Shown piece by piece: positions 13,433-21,097 of a stretch of DNA of 21,097 bases. Both the position numbers and the translations under genes were made by a program. The number at the start of each line of letters is the position of its first letter. Positions within the stretch are counted from its first letter, which is position 1. Source of the DNA: CAZGHF01 sp964525595 (GTDB lineage: Bacteria > Patescibacteriota > Minisyncoccia > UBA6257 > GWB1-50-10); assembly GCA_964525595.1 (NCBI GenBank), contig CAZGHF010000011.1, forward strand, positions 1 to 21,097, written 5' to 3'. Under the pieces are notes generated by a model, which was not told where the DNA came from, ran no database searches, and worked only from the letters and a program-made list of their open reading frames with translations.

Positions 13433-14728
13433 ATGCCGAGAAGGAAAAAGAAAAAATATAAGCTCAAAAGACACGAATTGTACTCCGTTGTGGGTATGCT
13501 GGCCTTGATTGTAATTATGGTTCTCGCTATTTTTCTGGGGCCGTCTCTTCAGAGACTCTTTTCAAAAACCTTTATTCGTTTTGAATCTTCGGTTGAAACT
13601 AGAAGTCAAACGGCGCCAAGTGATACGCCAAGCAGCGTGAAAGTTGGCGAGGATTCACGTGCAGATTCACGCCCTTTAATTCCCACTCAATTATCTCTGC
13701 AGGGCAGTTTCACCGAACTCTTCGCCGGTGTTGGGTGGAAAAATCCTTTAAACTCTACTATTCATCAGGATTTCAAAACTTTAACTATTTCCTTCCCGCC
13801 GGCGTATCAATTTGAAGAGGTAAATCCAACAAATCCCATAAGACCGGTGAGTTCAACGGGAGATACCGTAACGGTCGGTTCGCGGATTTTTACGGCCAAA
13901 GTGGAAAAAGTCGGCGAGCAGTATGAAGGATATTTGTACGAACTTGCAGACGGCGAGCTCGTGCCGATAAGTTTAATAGGACAAACAGGGCCTATTTTTT
14001 CTTCGCAATATCCGGGCAAAATCGTTTTCGGTTCGGATAGTGCATCAAAAATTTTCCTGCTCTACGCCGCTTACCAAGGAAACGCATTTGAAATTGGCCC
14101 GATAAGTCCGACAGGGCCGGCAGGGCAGGCGGGACTTATCAACGATTACTCCGCCATTTTCAACGCGCGGGTTATGGAAGAGGGCAAAATTGACCCGCAA
14201 ATTTTTTACAAAGACAACACCTGGTGGGTATTTTCGGCGAATGAGATGCCGAAACTTTTGCGAATCAGGAGCGGAGTGGCTAGCGATTTAACGTCGGATT
14301 TGGTGGGACTTATCGGACCGATAGTTCCGATTAAGCTTACTGCCGTCCCTGCGCCCGAGGATAACGCGATTTATATCGGCGTTGAGTCTGCTTCTATGAC
14401 TTCTAAAACTTACCGTCTCCACGACCTCGGTTTCAAGCGTTCGGACAAACTTGTCTGGGAATCGCTCCGTCTAAATGCCTGGCACGGTGAGATTATCCGC
14501 GGGCGCTTCTCAAAAATTCACGCGGGTGATGACGGGGGAAATATCAGGTATTTTCTCTCCAATAACGGCGGTAGAGATTGGGTAGAGGTGGAATCAAATA
14601 AATTTGTTCAATTTGAAACTAAAGGCGGAGATTTCAGATGGAGGGCCGAGCTTAACCCGTCTGATAATCAATTCCAGAGCCCGTGGATAAAGCAAATAGG
14701 GGTGGAGTATTACATAATCAGAAAGTAA
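13433..14728 (+). CDS. Membrane-anchored extracytoplasmic beta-rich protein of unknown function
   Basis: 431 aa. A very basic start (MPRRKKKKYKLKRHE) and one membrane helix at residues 17-36 give an inside-to-outside topology. Residues 85-345 are beta-rich without a motif I recognise and may form a propeller- or lectin-like fold. The end (about 355-428), with SKIHAGDDGGNIRYFLSNNG, GRDWVEVES, FRWRAELNPSDNQFQSPWI and GVEYYI, is like the small beta-sandwich found at the end of many bacterial secreted proteins that describe stretches of FxWRAxLxSxDxxxSPxI. Odd GPI/LIGQTG peptides (about residues 184, 224-236, 287-296) are encoded by ATAAGTCC/GGACTTAT repeats. An AGAAGG touches the ATG. Possibly a surface anchor or partner of the fibres; function unknown. 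Confidence 0.82.
   Translation: MPRRKKKKYKLKRHELYSVVGMLALIVIMVLAIFLGPSLQRLFSKTFIRFESSVETRSQTAPSDTPSSVKVGEDSRADSRPLIPTQLSLQGSFTELFAGVGWKNPLNSTIHQDFKTLTISFPPAYQFEEVNPTNPIRPVSSTGDTVTVGSRIFTAKVEKVGEQYEGYLYELADGELVPISLIGQTGPIFSSQYPGKIVFGSDSASKIFLLYAAYQGNAFEIGPISPTGPAGQAGLINDYSAIFNARVMEEGKIDPQIFYKDNTWWVFSANEMPKLLRIRSGVASDLTSDLVGLIGPIVPIKLTAVPAPEDNAIYIGVESASMTSKTYRLHDLGFKRSDKLVWESLRLNAWHGEIIRGRFSKIHAGDDGGNIRYFLSNNGGRDWVEVESNKFVQFETKGGDFRWRAELNPSDNQFQSPWIKQIGVEYYIIRK
14101..14140. repeat. In-frame palindromic insertion in the 431-aa protein gene
   Basis: GATAAGTCC (14101-14109) and GGACTTATC (14132-14140) are a perfect 9-bp inverted repeat around a G-rich loop that contains CAGGGCCGGCAGGGCAGGC. In frame it encodes ISPTGPAGQAGLI. 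Related ATAAG/ACTTAT pieces occur in the same gene near 13826, 13967 and 14307. Confidence 0.6.
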
Positions 14729-14751
14729 TTTTCAATTTACAATTTCAAATT

Positions 14752-14760
14752 TGCTATAAT
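14752..14760 (+). promoter_or_regulatory. Extended -10 promoter of the third cupredoxin gene
   Basis: TGCTATAAT with a perfect TATAAT (14755-14760), 13 bases before the ATG at 14774. It shares the TTTGCTATAAT block with the promoter at 5611-5619. No Shine-Dalgarno lies between it and the ATG. Confidence 0.5.
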
Positions 14761-14773
14761 ATAATTAAGATCA

Positions 14774-15301
14774 ATGAAACAAAAATCTTTAATTATCGGT
14801 TTGGTTATTCTAATTGTCGTCGTCGCAGCCGTGTTGCTTTTCTCGGGTGGCGGACCGGGCGTGCCCGGCGGCGAGAACGGCGATAGAACGGCAAAAGAAT
14901 TGGAGAACCTCACTCTACCCAAAGTTGGTGAAGAATCTCCCGAAGAAGGAGTAGGAGTACCCGGTAAGATTACCGAAGGCGAGTCGGGTAATAAAGAGCA
15001 ACAGTACTGGGTATTTGAAACAGAACTTAAAGATGGAAAACTCACTCCGTTTGAATTTCGGGTACCGGTAGATAATCTTTTGGGGATTTCCATATTAAAC
15101 AGCGAAGACAAAGAGCATACCGTAAATATTTCAAGCGAATCATCTTTTATGCCTAATTTTATAGAAAGAACTATTACCTCAGGCGGCACCGGTTCTTTTA
15201 GAACGCAGGTTTTGGAAATTGGCGAATATGATGTTTTATGCTCAACCTGCAAAGAGGAAGTGATAGGGAAGTTTGTGGTGGTGCCGAAGAAAGAAAATTA
15301 G
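14774..15301 (+). CDS. Membrane-anchored cupredoxin-like protein with His and CxxC (copy 3)
   Basis: 175 aa. Residues 5-24 are the anchor (SLIIGLVILIVVVAAVLLFS) and 25-75 a Gly/Glu/Pro linker. The domain at about 78-171 has the cupredoxin order: a strand VPVDNLLGISILNSEDKEHTV with His115, a loop SESSFMPNF, then GTGSFRTQVLEIGEYDVLC and CxxC (Cys156, Cys159), ending KFVVVP. The second His and the Met of a type-1 site are missing. His115 with Cys156/Cys159 could bind copper or zinc, or the cysteines could form a disulfide. It differs in ligands from the other two cupredoxins. It lies 39 bases before the second giant protein and 45 bases after the 431-aa protein gene, with its own promoter. Confidence 0.72.
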   Translation: MKQKSLIIGLVILIVVVAAVLLFSGGGPGVPGGENGDRTAKELENLTLPKVGEESPEEGVGVPGKITEGESGNKEQQYWVFETELKDGKLTPFEFRVPVDNLLGISILNSEDKEHTVNISSESSFMPNFIERTITSGGTGSFRTQVLEIGEYDVLCSTCKEEVIGKFVVVPKKEN

Positions 15302-15329
15302 ACACTAGGCACAAATGGACACGCATACT

Positions 15330-15335
15330 TATAAA
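15330..15335 (+). promoter_or_regulatory. Possible -10 element before the second giant fibre gene
   Basis: TATAAA, 5 bases before the ATG at 15341, preceded by no recognisable -35. If used, the transcript would start at the start codon. Weak evidence; the gene may instead be read through from the cupredoxin gene. Confidence 0.3.
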
Positions 15336-15340
15336 GTAAG

Positions 15341-18300
15341 ATGAACCAAAAGTATCTCACTCTCATTCTTGTTTTAGGGATATTGTCTTTGATTCCTGCC
15401 TCCTTTGCTGCCGATACTCTTATCCGAAATACCACCGGCGATTTGGAGATTTCCACTAAAACTACTGACGGCGGCGGGGTGCATATTCGTTCGCGCCAGA
15501 CCGGCACCGGGCTTTTTATTGATACAGCAAATAAAGTCGGCATCGGGGATGCTTCTCCCGCTTCTCTCTTTACGGTTGGCCCTAACGACGCATTCCAAAT
15601 AAACTCCTCCGGCATAGTAGGCGCCGGCACCTGGCAAGGTACGGCTATTACTGACACCTTCGTTTCCGACACCCTCACTATCGGTGCTTCTGGCTCAATA
15701 AGCGACAACGCATTCTCTGCTAATGTCTCCCTCCTCGGCACTGCCGTTGAGAAAGGAGAGATATCCAACAGCGGCACCCTTTCCTTTGACTGGGCTGATT
15801 CAGAGGTGGCTGATAGCATAACATCCGGCGATCTTGTCTGCACGAATTGTATCGGCACAACAGAGATTACTGATTCGTATGTGTTGAATACTGGAGATAC
15901 TATTTCATTAGGTACATCAGCTACTGATTTCATATTATCGGATAGTAATACATCGGTGAGTAATGTGATTTGGTATGACAATATAGATACTGCAGAAATT
16001 TTATATTTGGGGCCGGGAGATAATAGAACAGGAGAAGTTGTTGTTAGAAATTATCTTAAGGTTACTGGAGATCTCACAGTGAGTGGCGGAAACGTAATTT
16101 GGGGAAGTACAAATATCTCTACTGCTGATATTGATGCGTTAGATGATGGAGTGATTGCGCTGACATCAGAAACATCAGGAAACTATGTTGCAGGGCTCAC
16201 CGGCGGGAATGCCATCACCATAAGTGGAAGCGCAGGGGAAGGATGGAGTCCTACGGTCGCAATAACCGCGGGAAGTATAGAAGAAGCTGACCTTGAGGCA
16301 ACAAACGCGCCTACAAACAACTACATATTAAGTTATGATAGCGGAACAGCAGGATTTACATGGGTTGTGGATGCCAATTCCGGCGGAGATATCACTGGAA
16401 TTACAAATGGGACAGGAATATCCGGAGGATGTGCTTCTGGAACATGTACGCTCAGTGCGACTCTCGGTACAGCAATCGAGAAAGGAGAGATATCCAACAG
16501 CGGAACCCTTTCCTTTGACTGGGCAAACTCAGAAGTAAGCGACACCCTCACTATCGGCGCCTCCGGCTCGGTGAGTGACAGCGCCCTCTCTGGAAACGTC
16601 TCCTTGCTCGGCACGGCCATTGAGAAAGGAGAGATATCCAACAGCGGTACCCTTTCCTTTGACTGGGCTGATTCGGAGGNNNNNNNNNNNNNNNNNNNNN
16701 NNNNNNNNNNNNNNNNNNNNNNNNNNNNNNNNNNNNNNNNNNNNNNNNNNNNNNNNNNNNNNNNNNNNNNNNNNNNNNNAAAGGAGAGATATCCAACAGC
16801 GGTACCCTTTCCTTTGACTGGGCTGATTCGGAGGTAAGTAATACCCTGACGGCGAGTGCCGTGCCGTGGAGCGGCGTGTCAAGCAAACCAACACTCCCAT
16901 CAAGTCAAGAAGGCTCTCGATACACAACAGATTTCAACACAATTCTCTCAACAGGATTCTTTAATGCTGAAGGCACGCCTGCAAATTCTCCAGGAGGTAG
17001 TTACGGACAGTTAATTGTTGCTAGAGGAATTGACACCGGCTTGCAAATTTACGGCGGATACAACAGTGATCAGTTATGGTTCAGGGGGTGGGCAAGCAGT
17101 GGGTCTACATGGTATTCATGGAGAAAAGTCTGGCATGGCGGCAACGACGGCTCCGGCTCGGGATTGGATGCGGATTTGCTGGACGGAATTTCATCGGCGT
17201 CATTTAGTCAGCTTGGTTCAGCCATTGAAAAGGGAGAGATGTCCAACAGTGGAACCCTTTCCTTTGACTGGGGAAATTCAGAAGTAAGCGACACCCTCAC
17301 TATCGGCGCCTCCGGCTCGGTGAGTGACAGCGCCCTCTCTGGAAACGTCTCCCTTCTTGGTTCAGCCATTGAAAAGGGAGAGATATCCAACAGCGGCACG
17401 CTTTCTTTTGACTGGACTGATTCAGAGGTGGCTAATAGCCTTACTAACACAGGGACGCTTGACGGGTTCAGCGCTACCACCGCCGGCACCGGAAGTACAA
17501 TTGCAGCAAGAGATAGCTCTGGAGATATTAATACACGTCTATTTAGGTCAGAATATGACTCCACTAACGCAACCATCAATTTCATCATGACCCAGATTGA
17601 CACTGCTTCTAATAACTACATTCGTCCTTCAACTCCAGCCCAACTTATAAGCGCGCTTAATCTTTCAACAGGAGCGCACTCATCTGGCGACATCACCGGT
17701 GTCACGGCCGGCAGTGGTTTGACCGGCGGCGGCAGTTCTGGGACGGTTACATTGAATGTCGGTGCCGGCACCGGAATAAGCGTTGCGGCAGACAGTATAT
17801 CCGCAACTCTCGGCACTTCAATAACAAGCGGTGAAATAAGCAACAACACTATACAGGAAGCTGACCTTGAGGCAACAAACGCGCCTACAAACAACTACAT
17901 ATTAAGTTATGATAGCGGAACAGCAGGATTTACATGGGTTGTGGATGCCAATTCCGGCGGAGATATCACTGGAATTACAAATGGGACAGGAATATCCGGA
18001 GGATGTGCTTCTGGAACATGTACGCTCAGTGCGACTCTCGGTACAGCAATCGAGAAAGGAGAGATATCCAACAGCGGAACCCTTTCCTTTGACTGGGCAA
18101 ACTCAGAAGTAAGCGACACCCTCACTATCGGCGCCTCGGGCTCGGTGAGTGACTCCGCCCTTTCTGGAAATGTCTCCCTCCTTGGCACAGCAATAGAGAA
18201 AGGAGAGATATCCAACAGCGGCACCCTTTCCTTTGACTGGACTGATGCAGAGGTGGCTAATAGTCTTACTAACACGGGGACGCTGGATGGGTTTAACGGT

Positions 18301-19161
18301 TCAGATTTCTTGAGAAGCAATGCTAATGATAATCTAACCGCCGCAATTATTGTTCCAGGTGCTAATAGGGATGAAGGTATATTTGGCACGTATGATTCGT
18401 ATAAAACTCAGCATATTTGGTCAATGGGGACAGCCTATAGAAATAGTGCGGCAGGCACTAATTTCGGTGGTCTCTATGGGTTGGCTTATAAACACACAAA
18501 CAACACAACAGGCGGTACAATGGCTGGTGGACACCAGATGGTGTGGGCTCAAGCTGGTACAGGCACATCTGCAATGGGCACTAACCTATGGACTAGTGGG
18601 ACCATCACCTCTGCCGGTGGCTCGATGTCCGGTATGCTTACCGTGACTGCAGCAGGCACTGATATAACTGCTCAAAAGATTAACGCCGTCACCGTTGACC
18701 CTGTCTATACTATCGGCGGCATTCACTACGCAACTTACATGGCCGGTATGACCGGCGTGAAGGAAGAAACGACCGGAGTAATACGCCTACAGGAACAGAA
18801 TGCTACACACTCGTACGTAATTGATTTCAATAATTTAGAACAAGGCTCTGATGTTTGGCTTTTCGCTCAAACCATAAACATTGACGGCCGGGCATATATC
18901 GCCGAAGATGGAACAGTGTATCGCACAACCGCCGAAGAAATTTTTGACAACATGACCGTTTTGCTCACCCCAGGATTTGAAGGCGATGTCTGGTACGAGA
19001 AAGATGTTGAAAATAAGAGAATTACAATTCTCGCCGATAAAAGCGGTGAGGTCTCATACCGTTTGACGGCACCGCGACTTGACTGGAAAAGCTGGAGCAA
19101 TTATTCCGAGGACGATTGGGAAGGACTTAATTTAGATAAACTTTTAAGCAGTAAACAATAA
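15341..19161 (+). CDS. Second giant secreted tail-fibre-like protein, interrupted by an assembly gap
   Basis: One gene in two pieces around the N run at 16680-16779. The left piece is in the frame of 15341, the right piece in the frame of 16780, and the last 55 bases before the gap equal the first 55 after it. Removing one copy and the gap gives one 1221-aa frame. A signal peptide, MNQKYLTLILVLGIL...ASFA, exports it. The body has one VGIGDASPASLFTVG motif, GTWQGTAI, and eight copies of an IEKGEISNSGTLSFDW unit. A pyocin-knob-like domain lies at about 16915-17140 (DFNTILSTGFF, GQLIVARG, WYSWRKVW), then GSGLDADLLDG. A second fibre-type segment lies at 18363-18600 (FGTYDSYKTQHIWSMGT, GGLYGLAYKH). 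The last 160 residues match the end of the first giant protein. Likely a surface fibre, inferred. Confidence 0.85.
16283..16563 (+). repeat. 281-bp exact internal repeat in the second giant gene, copy 1
   Basis: Identical to 17857-18137 over every base from GAAGCTGACC to GGCGCCTC; the sequences differ immediately on both sides. It encodes EADLEATNAPTNNYILSYDS and, further on, one IEKGEISNSGTLSFDW unit. It lies about 116 bases before the assembly gap. Confidence 0.95.
16625..16679 (+). repeat. 55-bp contig-end sequence, left copy
   Basis: Identical to 16780-16834. It is part of the IEKGEISNSGTLSFDW unit and directly touches the N run. A contig overlap of this kind is expected when a scaffolder joins two contig ends at a repeat without merging them. 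Confidence 0.9.
16680..16779. other. Assembly gap: 100 N
   Basis: Exactly 100 unknown bases, the usual placeholder for a gap of unknown length. The flanking sequences are identical over 55 bp, so the true gap may be zero, negative, or contain more repeat units. Confidence 0.98.
16780..16834 (+). repeat. 55-bp contig-end sequence, right copy
   Basis: Identical to 16625-16679. Merging the two keeps the reading frame: the joined protein reads GTLSFDWADSE then VSNTLTASAVPW. Confidence 0.9.
17857..18137 (+). repeat. 281-bp exact internal repeat in the second giant gene, copy 2
   Basis: Same sequence as 16283-16563. Copy 2 is followed by TCGGGCTCG and later a TDAEVANSLTNTGTLDG unit, where copy 1 is followed by TCCGGCTCG and the repeat next to the gap. 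Confidence 0.95.
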
Positions 19162-21056
19162 TGAGGAAAAGCGTTTTAATCATTCTATCGATTTTGATTG
19201 TCGCGGGTATTGGAGTGCTTGTTCAGGTATATGAACCGCAAGGGGAACAAGCAGAGAAGCCAGCCCCTGAAGATAAAAAACTTATTAACGAAAAAGGAGA
19301 AGAATGGGGGCCACTGCCGGAGGTTGCTGATTTTACGGTTTCATCAAAATCGGACGCATACCCCGTTATCGTTTCAGGTTTTATCTCCCCGCTTGATGTT
19401 CATGTCAGAGATACTCAATACATGAAAATCGTCGTTAACGGAGACGCGCCTTTAGTTGAAGTTTTAGCCGAGATTGAGACGGATAACGACATAAGAACCG
19501 TGCCGATGGAGCTCACCGAGAGCAGTGCGCTAACAGAAGATATTTTTAATAACCGTAAGTACATTATTAATGAGGATGGTGAATTACTCATAAACAATTC
19601 AAGCATAAAGGAATTAGTAAGCGGGCTTTTCAGAAAAGCCGAAGCCCAGGGAGTTGTCCAGTATACCTATGAAGGAGAATGGGTAGTGGAAGACACGCAT
19701 GTAAAAACATATCATACAACCTTTGTCGTAAGAGACGAACTTGGCAGAAGTAACAACTTTGTGATGGCATGGTCCGACCCCTGCACTGGAATCCGTTCTT
19801 ACGGCCCTGGCGCTGACATAGTTACGGTGAGTTGTGCCCTCTCTGCAATAGAGGGAGTGGACGCAGGTAATGTTACTCTGAACCCTGATGTTAATGTAAC
19901 TATAAATACCGGCGGCAAATTTGTGTGGAATGACGGTTATTCCATTACTATTGGTAGCGGTTATTTCACTTTAAACGAAGGCGGTGAAATTCTGCAGGCC
20001 AATATTTATCTAACCGACGGCGATGGAGATAACTATGCACCGAACTCTATCAAAGCGCTCTCCGGTGATATAAGAATGAAAGACGCCATTGGGGTGACTG
20101 ATTGTAATGATGGTGACGATGACGTTTATCGAGATATAGGAAGTCTTTCTACTGATGTTGATAATGATGGGTATATCTTAGGTACATCATCAGGAACACA
20201 ATGTGTTGGTGCAACTGCTGGTTGTTCTGCTAATTATTATAAAGGAACTGCAGGAACTTGTGTTTGGATACTTTATAGTGCAAGAAGCGGAACTAATGAT
20301 TGTAATGATGCAAATTCAGGTGATTGGTGGGATTTATACACTGATTATGATGAAGATGGTCATTGTGAGGGAAGCGGACTAACCTGCGTAGGATATGATC
20401 TAGGATATACTTCGTCATGTACGGATTATGTTGATTGCTCTGGTGCATCAAGTGCTCTTTATCAAGATGTTGCAAGTCTTAGTTCTGACAATGACCAGGA
20501 CGGATGGACAGATACAGGTCCTGCAACAAGATGTGTTGGAAGTTCTTGTTCTGTAAGTGGAAGAACTTATTACAAAAACGCAGCAAGTTCTTGTATATGG
20601 TTAACAGATAGTCAAAAACTGGGAACCAGTGATTGTAATGATGGAAATAGTAGCGTCTATCAAAATGGATATGAAGATGCCGACGGAGATGGATATGGAG
20701 TAGGATCTTTTGGCTGTCTTGGTGGCGGAGTTTCTGCTAACAATGATGATTGTTATGATGTAGATTTCGATGTAAATCCAGGTCAGACAACTTACTTCAA
20801 TCAGCAATATCAAATTATTGATGCTGGGTCTAGTTGGGATTATAATTGTAGTGGTACTGCTGATAAACAATATACTACTACAGGTGGACGTTGTGGATCA
20901 TGTGTTAATGAAGTTGAGTGGTGTGACCCTGGAATTTCAGGTAGACCTGGTTGGAGTGGTTCTGCTCGTGCTTGTGGGACTAGTGGTACTTATTATACAT
21001 ATGGAGGAATGTGCCCTCCAGAACCAGACCAGACATGTGAGATACAACGCAGTTAA
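19161..21056 (+). CDS. Membrane-anchored MopE-like Asp/Cys-rich calcium-loop protein
   Basis: 631 aa. One membrane helix at residues 4-22 (SVLIILSILIVAGIGVLVQ) anchors it outside. Residues 40-220 are a mixed domain without a recognised family, and 220-300 look like stacked beta strands (VNVTINTGGKFVWNDGYSI, then GYFTLNEGGEI). From about residue 300 come DxDxDG-type loops (DGDGDNY, DVDNDGY, DYDEDGH, DNDQDGW, DADGDGYG), each tied to a DCND or DC element (TDCNDGDDDVY, NDCNDANSGDW, SDCNDGNSSVY, NDDCYDVDFDVNPG). This is the putative metal-binding pattern of MopE-type proteins and of thrombospondin type 3 loops. Two copies of a C-x-YYKxxAxxCxW unit lie between them. The end, with GWSGSARACGTSGTYYTYGG, is also typical of that class. 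ATG overlaps the stop of the giant gene by one base (TAATG), so they are coupled. Confidence 0.85.
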   Translation: MRKSVLIILSILIVAGIGVLVQVYEPQGEQAEKPAPEDKKLINEKGEEWGPLPEVADFTVSSKSDAYPVIVSGFISPLDVHVRDTQYMKIVVNGDAPLVEVLAEIETDNDIRTVPMELTESSALTEDIFNNRKYIINEDGELLINNSSIKELVSGLFRKAEAQGVVQYTYEGEWVVEDTHVKTYHTTFVVRDELGRSNNFVMAWSDPCTGIRSYGPGADIVTVSCALSAIEGVDAGNVTLNPDVNVTINTGGKFVWNDGYSITIGSGYFTLNEGGEILQANIYLTDGDGDNYAPNSIKALSGDIRMKDAIGVTDCNDGDDDVYRDIGSLSTDVDNDGYILGTSSGTQCVGATAGCSANYYKGTAGTCVWILYSARSGTNDCNDANSGDWWDLYTDYDEDGHCEGSGLTCVGYDLGYTSSCTDYVDCSGASSALYQDVASLSSDNDQDGWTDTGPATRCVGSSCSVSGRTYYKNAASSCIWLTDSQKLGTSDCNDGNSSVYQNGYEDADGDGYGVGSFGCLGGGVSANNDDCYDVDFDVNPGQTTYFNQQYQIIDAGSSWDYNCSGTADKQYTTTGGRCGSCVNEVEWCDPGISGRPGWSGSARACGTSGTYYTYGGMCPPEPDQTCEIQRS

Positions 21057-21084
21057 CGTGAAAAAAGACAACAGACGTTCACGT
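21056..21084. repeat. Short inverted repeat after the MopE-like gene
   Basis: ACGTGAA (21056-21062) and TTCACGT (21078-21084) can pair around 15 bases. No T-run follows, so it is a weak terminator candidate at best. The last 13 bases of the window hold nothing I can assign. Confidence 0.3.
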
Positions 21085-21097
21085 AAATTGATGCGAG

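Noticed and set aside
6806..18137. Template and variable repeats of a diversity-generating retroelement
   Set aside because: The 281-bp pairs are exact and show no adenine-specific changes, and no reverse transcriptase gene is in the window.
15298..18389. Long reverse-strand frames opposite the second giant gene (for example 227 aa at 15298-15981 and 160 aa at 17907-18389)
   Set aside because: They mirror the repeated codon pattern of the forward gene and recur with each repeat unit; the forward frame has a signal peptide and known fibre motifs.
5628..21056. Prophage or tail-like particle locus
   Set aside because: There are fibre-type motifs only. No capsid, portal, sheath, tube, terminase, lysis or integrase gene is seen, and the fibre proteins carry signal peptides, which phage fibres do not.

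Overview
The window looks like a chromosomal piece of a Candidate Phyla Radiation bacterium, most probably Parcubacteria (Patescibacteria). This is an inference from several signs: very tightly packed genes with 1-10 base overlaps; starts that mostly lack a well-spaced Shine-Dalgarno; a DUF5674 gene; short palindromic repeats that encode peptides such as LPIGKAGK and NPVR/TSNGV, which I recall from Parcubacteria; and very long secreted repeat proteins. One 100-base run of N marks a scaffold join.

Left part (1-5341) is housekeeping. Leftward: fmt (methionyl-tRNA formyltransferase), tRNA-Gln(CUG), speH (S-adenosylmethionine decarboxylase) and the start of a BpsA-type branched polyamine synthase that runs off the window. 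Rightward: a small unknown protein, def (peptide deformylase), thpR (RNA 2',3'-cyclic phosphodiesterase) and ctpA (S41 protease). A 135-bp palindromic element then precedes rplI (L9), which converges on rpmA (L27). fmt and def flank a 29-bp divergent promoter region and together add and remove the formyl group of initiator Met.

Right part (5447-21056) is all rightward and is a cell-surface cluster. Three single-helix-anchored cupredoxin-fold proteins with three different metal-ligand sets alternate with two secreted tail-fibre-like repeat proteins (1997 aa, and about 1221 aa if the assembly gap is collapsed), a membrane-anchored 431-aa extracytoplasmic protein, and an anchored Asp/Cys-rich MopE-like protein with calcium-type loops. 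DUF5674 and an 87-aa unknown protein follow the first giant gene with overlaps. The two giant proteins share a C-terminal domain of about 155 residues and carry phage-fibre-type elements (VGIGTTSP repeats, HATTKSYVD, a pyocin-knob-like domain, a GLDADLLDG motif), but there are no phage structural, packaging or lysis genes nearby.

The most interesting signal is this cluster. The first giant gene is a mosaic of six near-identical GC-rich framework modules separated by AT-rich, unrelated inserts. Each giant gene contains one exact 281-bp internal duplication. This suggests a surface fibre whose inserts can be swapped by recombination, expressed with anchored copper-binding-type proteins. The functional link is inference; the gene order, motifs and repeats are read directly from the sequence.
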